Below are positions 53,248 to 60,251 of a DNA stretch of 64,000 nucleotides, piece by piece. Source of the stretch: Chitinophagaceae bacterium. Its GTDB lineage: Bacteria; Bacteroidota; Bacteroidia; Chitinophagales; Chitinophagaceae. The first letter of the stretch is position 1. The number at the start of each line of letters is the position of its first letter. Location: NCBI GenBank assembly GCA_018335935.1, contig JAGXRG010000070.1, positions 1 to 64,000 of the forward strand, in the 5' to 3' direction. Under the pieces are notes generated by a model, which saw nothing but the letters and a program-made list of their open reading frames with translations, searched no databases and was not told where the DNA came from. The position numbers were made by a program, and so were the translations under genes.

Positions 53248-54370
53248 TTGTTTTCAACTGCTCAATTACTGTATCTATTTCTTGTATTGTATTATACTTG
53301 CTGAACGAAAACCTTACTGTTACTTCGTTTGAGTTAGGTTTTATATTTCTGATAACATGACTTCCAGCATCTGCACCACTTGTACAAGCACTACCACCAC
53401 TAGCACAAATATGATGAATATCTAAATTAAACAACAGCATTTCACTTTTTTCAGTCTTTGGAAAACTCACACTCAATAATGTATATAACGATTGACCTTG
53501 AGGATCGCCATTAAAACTTATACCTTTAAAATGTTGTTGCAATTGTTCCATCATGTACAACTTTAAACTTTTAATGTAGGTACTATCTTTTTCATAATTT
53601 AAAGTTGCCAATTCTAAGGCTTTTCCAAAACCAACAATTCCATATAAATTTTCTGTCCCAGCCCTCATATTTCTTTCTTGAGCACCACCATTAATAAAAG
53701 GATTAATTTTTACATTTTCATTAATGTATAAAATACCCACACCTTTTGGTCCATGAAATTTGTGTCCAGCACCTGTTATAAAATCTACTGGTGTATTTCT
53801 TAAATCGAATGGAAAATGACCAACAGTTTGAACAGTATCACTATGAAAAATAGCTCCATGTTCTTTGCAAAGATTTCCAACAGTATGAATGTCTATCATA
53901 TTGCCAATTTCGTTATTAGCATGCATGAGAGTTACTAAACATTTTTCATTACAGTTTTGTAAAATCTGTTTTAAATGTTCTATATCAATATGTCCGTTTG
54001 GTAAAATCTTTACAAAAGTTAATTTAACCCCATCTTTTTTATGTAAATATTCAACCGTATGTAAAGTAGCATGATGTTCAATAGGAGAGCTAATGATATG
54101 GGTACAACCCAAATCTCTTATAGCAGCACAGATAGCCGTATTGCTGCTTTCTGTTCCACCACTGGTAAAAAATATTTCTGAAGGATGAGCATTTAAAATT
54201 TTTGCAACAGATTTTCTTGAATTTTCAATAGCCATTCTACTTTCTCTGCCATAGCTATAAATAGAGGAAGGATTACCAAAGTTATTGGTTAAATAAGGCA
54301 TCATGGCTTCTAAAACTTCTGCATCTAAAGCAGTTGTAGCAGCATTGTCGAAATAAATTCTTTCTTTCAA
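53240..54370 (-). CDS. Cysteine desulfurase family protein (NifS/IscS-like)
   Basis: A 376-residue PLP enzyme that releases sulfur from cysteine. The PLP lysine is Lys204 in ITGAGHKFHGPKG, the substrate-side block is NAATTALDAEV and HANNEIGNMIDIHTVG, and the catalytic cysteine is Cys329 in ASGGSACTSGAD. The short loop around the cysteine fits the NifS/IscS group. The start codon is TTG at 54370 with a stop in frame shortly upstream, so no other start is possible. It follows an M48 lipoprotein and bshB1 on the same strand. It could provide sulfur for Fe-S clusters or tRNA thiolation. Confidence 0.92.
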   Translation of the reverse strand: MKERIYFDNAATTALDAEVLEAMMPYLTNNFGNPSSIYSYGRESRMAIENSRKSVAKILNAHPSEIFFTSGGTESSNTAICAAIRDLGCTHIISSPIEHHATLHTVEYLHKKDGVKLTFVKILPNGHIDIEHLKQILQNCNEKCLVTLMHANNEIGNMIDIHTVGNLCKEHGAIFHSDTVQTVGHFPFDLRNTPVDFITGAGHKFHGPKGVGILYINENVKINPFINGGAQERNMRAGTENLYGIVGFGKALELATLNYEKDSTYIKSLKLYMMEQLQQHFKGISFNGDPQGQSLYTLLSVSFPKTEKSEMLLFNLDIHHICASGGSACTSGADAGSHVIRNIKPNSNEVTVRFSFSKYNTIQEIDTVIEQLKTII

Positions 54371-54406
54371 AACAAAAATTTAATGGTAGAAATAATAGGG
54401 TTAAAA

Positions 54407-55213
54407 TTAATGTACAGGGTTGTAATAATTCTTCATGATTTCTGGTACGAGAGTTTTTAACTCAGCAATTCTTTTTTCATCACTTGGGTGTGTGCTTAAG
54501 AACTCTGGAGGTTTTGTTCCACCTTGTTGCGACATTCTTTGCCAAAATGGAATGGCTTCTCTTGGGTCGTAATTGGCTAAAGCAGCAAACATTAATCCGA
54601 ATTTATCAGCTTCTAATTCATTGCTTCTACTAAATGGTAATACATACCCCAAATTACTGCCAATACCATAAGCACTCATAAACAAATTTTGTGTTTGTTG
54701 TGGTTTATCTTGAATTGCTACAGATAAAGCAATACCACCTAATTGTTGTACTAAACCTTGACTCATTCTTTCACTGCCATGTTTTGCTAAAGCATGTGCA
54801 ATCTCATGACCCATAACTATTGCTAAAGCGTTTTCATTTTGGGTTACTGGTAGTAAGCCTGTATAAACAACAATTTTACCGCCTGGCATACACCAAGCAT
54901 TGATGTTTTTATCTTCAACCAAATTAATTTCCCATTTATATCCTGAGAGTTCACTGCTTAAATTATTTTTTTGATAATATTGGTTGATGGCATTAATTAA
55001 GTTATTGCCTACTCTTTTTACCATAGCTGCATTATTACTTGCAGTTGGTTGTACTACTTTATTGGTAGAAAGAAACTCTGAATATTGAGCAAGAGCCATG
55101 GATTGCACTTCGCTCTCTGGTACTAAACTCAATTGATTACGACCAGTAATAGCGTTTCTTTCGCAAGAAATCAATACTATTCCAACAAGTAAAAGACAAA
55201 ATATTTTTTTCAT
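54407..55213 (-). CDS. M48 family metallopeptidase lipoprotein
   Basis: A 268-residue lipoprotein; the lipobox is LISC at residues 15-18 (VGIVLISCERN), so it is anchored to a membrane. The zinc site HEIAH is in IVMGHEIAHALAKHG near residue 135, and the third ligand is Glu in SNELEADKFGLMFA. This fits the periplasmic BepA/LoiP-type branch that degrades misfolded outer-membrane proteins, although substrates are not proven here. It starts 7 bases after the bshB1 stop and precedes the cysteine desulfurase gene by 36 bases. Confidence 0.9.
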   Translation of the reverse strand: MKKIFCLLLVGIVLISCERNAITGRNQLSLVPESEVQSMALAQYSEFLSTNKVVQPTASNNAAMVKRVGNNLINAINQYYQKNNLSSELSGYKWEINLVEDKNINAWCMPGGKIVVYTGLLPVTQNENALAIVMGHEIAHALAKHGSERMSQGLVQQLGGIALSVAIQDKPQQTQNLFMSAYGIGSNLGYVLPFSRSNELEADKFGLMFAALANYDPREAIPFWQRMSQQGGTKPPEFLSTHPSDEKRIAELKTLVPEIMKNYYNPVH

Positions 55214-55220
55214 AGTAAGG

Positions 55221-55952
55221 TTAAGTTACATTTTTTATAAAACCATCAAAATTTTTAAATCCAATTAATTTTTTGGTGATGAATCCTTCTGCATAATGAA
55301 CACCAATTTGTTTTCCTAATTGTAGAGCCTTAGCTTTTATGGATTCTAAAAACAAAGGCGATGAAATATAGGTTTGTGGTTCAGTTGAGTTTTCATCATA
55401 AAATTGGGTAGAATAACATAAAATTGACTCAATTTTTTTATAGTGAAAATCAGAAATATCAATAACAAAATCGGGTTCTAAATATCTATCTTGAATGTAA
55501 TGAAATACATAAGTAGGCCTGTGTGCCACTTGAATATTACCCTGTTCGTCTTTGGTTTCTATTTTTCTTAAACCACTTAAAAAAGCAGCATCAGCCACTA
55601 GTGCAGCACTTCTACCATGGTCTGGATGCCTATCTTCAGGGGCATTGCATAAAACAATTTCTGGTTGATATTTTCTAATTGCCTGAATTATTTGTTTTTG
55701 ATGGGCTTCATCATTCTTAAAAAAACCATCAGCCATTTTTAAATTTTCTCTAATGTGTATACCTAATACTTTGGCTGCATTTTCTGCTTCAGTTTTTCTA
55801 GTATCAGCAGTGCCTCTTGTGCCAAGTTCACCTTGAGTTAAATCTATAATACCCACTTTTTTACCTTGAGCTATTGCCGAAAGCAAAGTGCCTGCACAGC
55901 CTAACTCAACGTCGTCTGGATGAACCCCAAAAGCTAAAATATCTAATTTCAT
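55221..55952 (-). CDS. bshB1: Bacillithiol biosynthesis deacetylase BshB1
   Basis: A 243-residue zinc deacetylase that removes the acetyl group from GlcNAc-malate in bacillithiol synthesis. The zinc-binding motif is HPDD at residues 11-14 (AFGVHPDDVELGCAG). Other blocks are DLTQGELGTRGTADTR, PEDRHPDHGRSAALV and FHYIQDRYLEPDFVIDIS. The start is set at ATG 55952; the TTG at 55970 lies inside the promoter -7 box. BshA and BshC are not in the window. It heads a likely operon with the M48 peptidase and cysteine desulfurase. Confidence 0.92.
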   Translation of the reverse strand: MKLDILAFGVHPDDVELGCAGTLLSAIAQGKKVGIIDLTQGELGTRGTADTRKTEAENAAKVLGIHIRENLKMADGFFKNDEAHQKQIIQAIRKYQPEIVLCNAPEDRHPDHGRSAALVADAAFLSGLRKIETKDEQGNIQVAHRPTYVFHYIQDRYLEPDFVIDISDFHYKKIESILCYSTQFYDENSTEPQTYISSPLFLESIKAKALQLGKQIGVHYAEGFITKKLIGFKNFDGFIKNVT

Positions 55953-55967
55953 ATTTTGTATTGATTG

Positions 55968-55975
55968 CAAAAGTA
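55968..55975 (-). promoter_or_regulatory. Promoter -7 box of bshB1
   Basis: Plus-strand CAAAAGTA gives TACTTTTG on the minus strand, 15 bases before ATG 55952. It shows that the longer TTG start at 55970 is an artefact. Confidence 0.55.
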
Positions 55976-55995
55976 ATCATGTATGGCCAATAAAA

Positions 55996-56022
55996 AAGTC
56001 CCACCAAAATTTGGCAGGACTT
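55996..56022 (-). terminator. Terminator after the L31 gene
   Basis: AAGTCC/GGACTT arms enclose CCAAA/TTTGG on the same axis; read leftward, the hairpin is followed by a T run. It ends the rpmE transcript. Confidence 0.85.
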
Positions 56023-56044
56023 ATTATAATTTTTTACAAAAGAA

Positions 56045-56296
56045 TTAATCTTTTTTAGCGTAACGTTTTTTGAATTTATCAATACGTCCTGCAGTGTCAA
56101 CCAATACATTTTTACCAGTATAAAATGGGTGAGATGTATTAGAAATCTCTAATTTAATTAAAGGGTATTCGTTACCGTCTTCCCATTTAATAGTTTCTTT
56201 AGAATGTGCAGTTGATTTGCTTAAGAATGATGTGCCATTACTCATGTCTTGAAACACAACAAATCTGTAACTTTCTGGATGGATACCTTTTCGCAT
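56045..56296 (-). CDS. rpmE: 50S ribosomal protein L31, type B
   Basis: An 83-residue L31 protein of the zinc-free type B: the CxxC zinc motif of type A is absent. Blocks are [40 protein letters not shown] and [12 protein letters not shown]. It is monocistronic with its own promoter, a hairpin leader and a terminator. Since type B L31 needs no zinc, its regulation by zinc would be expected in genomes with both types; no type A copy is visible here. Confidence 0.95.
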   Translation of the reverse strand: MRKGIHPESYRFVVFQDMSNGTSFLSKSTAHSKETIKWEDGNEYPLIKLEISNTSHPFYTGKNVLVDTAGRIDKFKKRYAKKD

Positions 56297-56312
56297 AATT
56301 TTTGATTTAGGC

Positions 56313-56332
56313 TGTACGGTTTTTGCCGTACA
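56313..56332 (-). promoter_or_regulatory. Leader hairpin upstream of rpmE
   Basis: TGTACGG (56313-56319) pairs perfectly with CCGTACA (56326-56332) around a 6-base loop, within the 53-base leader. No T run follows it. It could be an autoregulatory site for L31. Confidence 0.5.
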
Positions 56333-56349
56333 ATTTTAAAATAAGGTTG

Positions 56350-56357
56350 CAAAAGTA
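56350..56357 (-). promoter_or_regulatory. Promoter -7 box of rpmE
   Basis: Plus-strand CAAAAGTA gives TACTTTTG on the minus strand, 53 bases before the rpmE ATG. The same octamer precedes bshB1 and WbqC. Confidence 0.55.
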
Positions 56358-56387
56358 AGGAGTTTAGGTCAATTAAGGTACTAAAAA

Positions 56388-57494
56388 TTAAATTTCTTGT
56401 AGAATTTGATATGTTTTTGCAGCTATATTTCCCCAATAAAAATGCCGATAAAATACTTCAGGAGTTTGCAGATCTTTTTCAACTTCCAAAATTGATTGAG
56501 AAAATTTATCCCAATCACTATCATTTACAATTAATAATTTACCATTAACAATTGTCTCAGGTATTCCAAAAGCACCAGATTGTGTAGAAATAACAGTGGT
56601 ATTGTATGCTAAGGCTTCAACAATTTTAGTTTTAATACCACCACCATCCATAACAGGATTTATAAAAATATCTGCAGCTTTAAAATAAACTGAAATATCA
56701 TCAACCATTCCACAAAAAACAATATTTGGATACTCTTGTTGAGTGAAAGATTTAGGCAAACCCTTACCACAAACTAATATTTTATATTGATTTTTTAAAT
56801 CTTTAATTAAGAATGGGTTTATATGTTTTAAAATATTATCTAGTGCATTCAAATTAGGAGTGTAGTTCAAACTGCCATTAAACAGCAATATTTTTTCATT
56901 TGCTTGAATGGAATATTTTGTTTGGATGTATTGCTTAGCTTGAAGTTTTTCTTCAACAGATGGTAACTTATCTATTTCAATACCATAAGTGCTTACAGCA
57001 GATTTTAGTTTTGAGATTTTATAATACTCAATGGCGTAATTCCTATCTTCTTCAGTAATAAATAAACTATAATCAGCTTGTTGATGAATGCATTTTTCAT
57101 AATGCCATAATATTTTCCACCACCATTTATTTAATGATTTAAATCTGTTGGCTTCAATATTATGCGAATGAATTATGAGTTTTACATTACAGAATCGTTG
57201 CAATAAAAAGCCCAACCAACCCCAATATGGGTGTTCCAAAATAATATGGGTAATTTTTTCTTGCTGAATGATTCTTCTTATAATAAAAAAATAAAATAAA
57301 TTAATATATCTAAATACAGAATTGCTTAAAATAGCTCTTACTAAATAGGGGGCTTCAGTTGAAACATTTGATTTTGTTGTAATACATGATAGCGAAACAA
57401 GTTTACTTAAATAGCTGTTATGCAATGCAATATGCTTTTGTCCACCCATTTTAGCAGGTAGAAATTGATAAGAAACAATACTTAAAACTTTCAT
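56388..57494 (-). CDS. Glycosyltransferase family 4
   Basis: A 368-residue GT-B glycosyltransferase. The N-terminal domain has KMGGQKHIALHNSYLSKL and ILEHPYWGWLGFLLQ. The C-terminal domain has LLFNGSLNYTPNLNALDNIL (nucleotide-sugar site start) and the GT4 E-x7-E region INPVMDGGGIKTKIVEALAY. It transfers an activated sugar to a glycan acceptor; specificity is unknown. It is a single gene, divergent from the purine nucleoside phosphorylase gene with 138 bases between the assigned starts. Confidence 0.9.
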   Translation of the reverse strand: MKVLSIVSYQFLPAKMGGQKHIALHNSYLSKLVSLSCITTKSNVSTEAPYLVRAILSNSVFRYINLFYFFIIRRIIQQEKITHIILEHPYWGWLGFLLQRFCNVKLIIHSHNIEANRFKSLNKWWWKILWHYEKCIHQQADYSLFITEEDRNYAIEYYKISKLKSAVSTYGIEIDKLPSVEEKLQAKQYIQTKYSIQANEKILLFNGSLNYTPNLNALDNILKHINPFLIKDLKNQYKILVCGKGLPKSFTQQEYPNIVFCGMVDDISVYFKAADIFINPVMDGGGIKTKIVEALAYNTTVISTQSGAFGIPETIVNGKLLIVNDSDWDKFSQSILEVEKDLQTPEVFYRHFYWGNIAAKTYQILQEI

Positions 57495-57550
57495 GTATTA
57501 CAGTTCAGTTACAAATAAACTAAAAACAATTCAACTCGAAATTTATAATC

Positions 57551-57579
57551 GTGAATAAATAAATCGTTTATTTATTCAC
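57551..57579. promoter_or_regulatory. Perfect 13-bp inverted repeat between GT4 and PNP genes
   Basis: GTGAATAAATAAA (57551-57563) and its exact complement (57567-57579) surround TCG. It lies between divergent genes. The length and symmetry suggest a dimeric regulator site or a cruciform; a plain terminator is less likely because no gene ends here. Confidence 0.6.
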
Positions 57580-57632
57580 ATTTTATGCTCAAAACCCTTT
57601 CTATCAGCTATTTTTACCGACTAATTTTTTAT

Positions 57633-58457
57633 ATGATGGATGTAATGCAACAATTAAACGAAACGGTTAACTATTTAAAAACTAGAGTTAATAACACAGC
57701 AAAAGTAGGCATAGTTTTAGGTAGTGGATTAGGCAATTTGTCTGAAGTAATTGAAATAGAAGAATCTATACCTTATGGTGACATTCCTCATTTTCCAGTA
57801 AGCACAGTAAAAGGTCATGGTGGTAAATTGATTTTTGGAAAACTTGGTGGAACAAAAGTGATGTGCATGAGTGGCAGATTTCATTATTATGAAGGCTATT
57901 CTGCTCAACAAGTAGTTTTACCCATTCGAGTAATGAAAATGCTTGGAGTTGAAACTGTATTACTATCTAATGCAGCAGGAGCTGTAAATCCTAATTATAA
58001 GGTTGGTGATTTAATGGTAATTAAAGATCATATTAGCTTTTTTACTGAAAATCCATTGATTGGAAAAAATATTGAAAGCCTAGGCACTCGTTTTCCTGAC
58101 ATGAGTGAGCCTTACAATTTAGAATTAGTTGCTAAAGCCCTTGAAATTGGTAAAGCAAATAATATTGAATTACATCAAGGAGTTTATACTGCTGTAACAG
58201 GACCAACCTTTGAAACACATGCTGAATACAGAATGATTAAAATAATAGGTAGCGATGTTGTGGGAATGAGTACTGTACAAGAATGTATAGCTGCTGTACA
58301 TTGTGGCTTAAAAGTTTTTGCTGTAAGTGTGGTTACCGATTTGGGTATAAGAGAAGGAAACGATGTAATTACACACGAAGAAGTTTTACATGCTGCAAAA
58401 CAAGCTGAGCCAAAATTAACTTTATTGTTTACTGAACTTGCAAAATCAATAGGGTAG
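57633..58457 (+). CDS. Purine-nucleoside phosphorylase
   Basis: A trimeric-type PNP of about 274 residues that splits purine nucleosides with phosphate. It shows GIVLGSGLGNLSE (phosphate site), HFPVSTVKGHGGKL, LSNAAGAVNPNYKVGDLMVI, TGPTFETHAEYRMIK (purine site) and GMSTVQECIAAVH. The upstream ATG at 57585 adds a hydrophobic-aromatic 16-residue segment that homologues lack. I chose 57633 because a near -7 box (TATTTTTA, 57609-57616) lies 16 bases before it; 57636 and 57645 are also possible. hscB follows 6 bases after the stop. Confidence 0.9.
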   Translation: MMDVMQQLNETVNYLKTRVNNTAKVGIVLGSGLGNLSEVIEIEESIPYGDIPHFPVSTVKGHGGKLIFGKLGGTKVMCMSGRFHYYEGYSAQQVVLPIRVMKMLGVETVLLSNAAGAVNPNYKVGDLMVIKDHISFFTENPLIGKNIESLGTRFPDMSEPYNLELVAKALEIGKANNIELHQGVYTAVTGPTFETHAEYRMIKIIGSDVVGMSTVQECIAAVHCGLKVFAVSVVTDLGIREGNDVITHEEVLHAAKQAEPKLTLLFTELAKSIG

Positions 58458-58463
58458 AAGTAG

Positions 58464-58976
58464 ATGAATTATTTTGAGCTATATAATTTGCCCGTTTCTT
58501 TTCAACCTAATAAGTTATTGGTTAAAGAAAAGTATTTTGAATTAAGCAGAAAATACCATCCAGACTTTTATGGAAGTGGTACTCAAGAAGAACAGCAAGA
58601 AGCTTTAGAAATGTCGGCTTTGGTAAATAAAGCTTTTAAAACATTTTCAAATGCAGATGCAACAATTAAATACATTTTAGAGCTCAAAGGTTTAATAGAA
58701 GAAGAAGAAAAGTATTCATTACCCAATAGTTTTTTAATGGAAATGATGGAATTGAATGAAGAAGTGATGGAAGCTAAAATGACTGATGATCCTCAGTTTA
58801 CAGAAGGTATAAAATTGAAGATAGATCGTTTTATAGATGAAGTGTATCAAGAAGTTGAAGTATTCATAACTGCAGCAACCATAGATGAATTAAAAGAAGA
58901 AGATTTTTTAAAAGTAAAGGAGTATTATTTTAAGAAGAAATATCTCAATCGTATTTTGGAAAGTTTAGAAAGCTAA
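58464..58976 (+). CDS. hscB: Fe-S assembly co-chaperone HscB
   Basis: A 170-residue J-domain protein that brings IscU-type scaffolds to HscA/DnaK. The J-domain signature HPD is at residues 32-34 (LSRKYHPDFYG), and the C-terminal three-helix domain (EVMEAKMTDDPQFTEGIK) fits HscB. No iscU or hscA is adjacent; a cysteine desulfurase lies 4 kb away. It is 6 bases after the PNP gene, so they are co-transcribed. Confidence 0.88.
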   Translation: MNYFELYNLPVSFQPNKLLVKEKYFELSRKYHPDFYGSGTQEEQQEALEMSALVNKAFKTFSNADATIKYILELKGLIEEEEKYSLPNSFLMEMMELNEEVMEAKMTDDPQFTEGIKLKIDRFIDEVYQEVEVFITAATIDELKEEDFLKVKEYYFKKKYLNRILESLES

Positions 58977-58998
58977 TGCATATTTGCAACCCTTGCAA

Positions 58999-59070
58999 TT
59001 CAAGTTAAAAGTAAAAAGTTAAAAGCATAAAGTTTTCAACTTCGAACTTCGAACATCACACTTCTAACTT
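58999..59070. repeat. Low-complexity intergenic repeats before tRNA-Leu
   Basis: A GTTAAAAGTAAAAAGTTAAAAG-type stretch (59001-59027, 26 of 27 bases as in crtI) is followed by CAACTTCGAACTTCGAAC and ACACTTCTAACTT units. It contains no gene. Confidence 0.75.
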
Positions 59071-59076
59071 AATTAG

Positions 59077-59160
59077 GCCCAGATGGCGGAATTGGTAGAC
59101 GCAGCAGACTCAAAATCTGCCGTTCGCAAGGATGTGCAGGTTCGATTCCTGTTCTGGGCA
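59077..59160 (+). tRNA. tRNA-Leu (anticodon CAA)
   Basis: An 84-base tRNA with the long variable arm typical of leucine. The acceptor arms GCCCAGA and TCTGGGC pair fully. The anticodon arm GCAGA/TCTGC encloses CTCAAAA, giving anticodon CAA for UUG codons. The T arm contains GGTTCGATTCC. The 3' CCA is not encoded and must be added. Confidence 0.96.
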
Positions 59161-59161
59161 C

Positions 59162-59192
59162 AAAAAAGCTTCGAAATTTTCGAAGCTTTTTT
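59162..59192 (+). terminator. Terminator after tRNA-Leu
   Basis: An A-run-flanked hairpin AAAAAAGCTTCGAAA with its complement, ending in six T. It is nearly identical to the palindrome at 59944-59975. Confidence 0.88.
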
Positions 59193-59247
59193 AGTTTTTA
59201 TATAACCATTATTATTCTAGGGTTTAACAAGCTCCTACATAAATTCA

Positions 59248-59255
59248 TACATTTG
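59248..59255 (+). promoter_or_regulatory. Promoter -7 box of the lipoprotein gene (TACATTTG)
   Basis: An exact box, 26 bases before ATG 59282. The GTG at 59261 would lie at or before the transcription start and is rejected. Confidence 0.55.
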
Positions 59256-59281
59256 AATGAGTGAATCTTTTAAATTTTCAA

Positions 59282-59881
59282 ATGTTAATGCCTAAACTCC
59301 AGAAATATTTATTTTGTACTACTGTTATTCTAGTTCTGAGTTTATTATCATGCAGCAAAGAAAACAGCGAAACAGAATTGATCACTAATCCATTTAAGGT
59401 TTATAAAATAAGTAAAGGCCAACATTTTTCTGAGCATACAATCTTTAAAGAAATAACTGGATTAAAAGCCATGTCATTTACTGTAATTTTCGACAGTACA
59501 GCTAAATACACTTCAATAAATCCACAAAATCAATTTGATATTAACAAACTCTATGGATTTGCAGATAATAACAAATTTCATCATGTATTTAGTGCACGCA
59601 TTGGTTGGAGATGGGTGTCAAACCAATTAGAGCTTTTAGGCTATGTATATAACGATAGTATTCTCAAGTTTGCACCCATTGGTTTTTTCCCTCTCAATAC
59701 AGAACTTCCTTGCAAGATAGAAGTAGCAAAAAATAAATATTTATTTAGAGTGAATAATATTCTAGCTGAACTTCCACGTACAACACTTGATTCAACAGCC
59801 AACGGTTATCAATTGTATCCATATTTTGGAGGAGATGAAACTGCACCTCATGATATTTATATTCGTATTAAGGATCATTGA
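59282..59881 (+). CDS. Lipoprotein of unknown function, about 199 aa
   Basis: No family recognised. A hydrophobic N-terminal segment ends in LLSC (LVLSLLSCSKENSET), a lipobox, so the product is a lipoprotein. The mature part is a compact beta-rich domain with aromatic residues (FSARIGWRWVSNQLELLGYV) and ends with PYFGGDETAPHDIYIRIKD, which looks like a concanavalin-type beta sandwich but without clear motifs. Start at ATG 59282 (or 59288). It lies alone between two almost identical palindromic terminators. Confidence 0.8.
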   Translation: MLMPKLQKYLFCTTVILVLSLLSCSKENSETELITNPFKVYKISKGQHFSEHTIFKEITGLKAMSFTVIFDSTAKYTSINPQNQFDINKLYGFADNNKFHHVFSARIGWRWVSNQLELLGYVYNDSILKFAPIGFFPLNTELPCKIEVAKNKYLFRVNNILAELPRTTLDSTANGYQLYPYFGGDETAPHDIYIRIKDH

Positions 59882-59943
59882 TATTCCTTAAAGAAAGGAA
59901 ATATTATTTCTAAGTTCAAACAACAAATACTTTCAATTGTATA

Positions 59944-59975
59944 AAAAAAGCTTCGAAAATTTTCGAAGCTTTTTT
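59944..59975. terminator. Perfect 32-bp palindromic terminator
   Basis: AAAAAAGCTTCGAAAA joined directly to its exact complement. It works in both directions for the lipoprotein gene (rightward) and the small gene at 59996-60202 (leftward). Confidence 0.9.
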
Positions 59976-59995
59976 GTGTTTTAGTTTTTTGAGAA

Positions 59996-60202
59996 TTACT
60001 TTTCCTTTTGTTGATTATTGTCTTTTACTTTTTTAATACCATATGCAGCACCAGCAGCAAGAAGTATACTTAAGCCACCATCAAAAGGTACTCCAGGATC
60101 TCCTCCTGGATCTCCAGGACCCTGTGCTATGCTTAATATTGGTAAGACTAATGCAAATAATAGAATTATAAACGGTTGTATATTTTTAAATTGAATTTTC
60201 AT
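59996..60202 (-). CDS. Small PID-CTERM-like protein, 68 aa
   Basis: A 68-residue exported protein. A signal peptide (FIILLFALVLPILSIAQG) is followed by a Gly/Pro/Asp linker (GPGDPGGDPGVPFDGG) and a short hydrophobic helix (LSILLAAGAAYGIKKVK) with a basic end. This tripartite layout, P-x-D-G-G then LAAG-AYG-KK, matches what I know as the PID-CTERM sorting signal of Bacteroidota, with F replacing I. It might be a substrate for a sortase-like or rhomboid-type enzyme. It is immediately upstream, in the minus sense downstream, of a large T9SS protein gene (49-base gap). Confidence 0.7.
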   Translation of the reverse strand: MKIQFKNIQPFIILLFALVLPILSIAQGPGDPGGDPGVPFDGGLSILLAAGAAYGIKKVKDNNQQKEK

Positions 60203-60251
60203 GTCGAAGTTTTATAAAGTAATTTGATGGTTTAAATGAATAGTTTGTTAT

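Noticed and set aside
57585-57632. 16-residue N-terminal extension of PNP
   Set aside because: It is hydrophobic and aromatic without homologous counterpart, and a promoter-like box lies within it.
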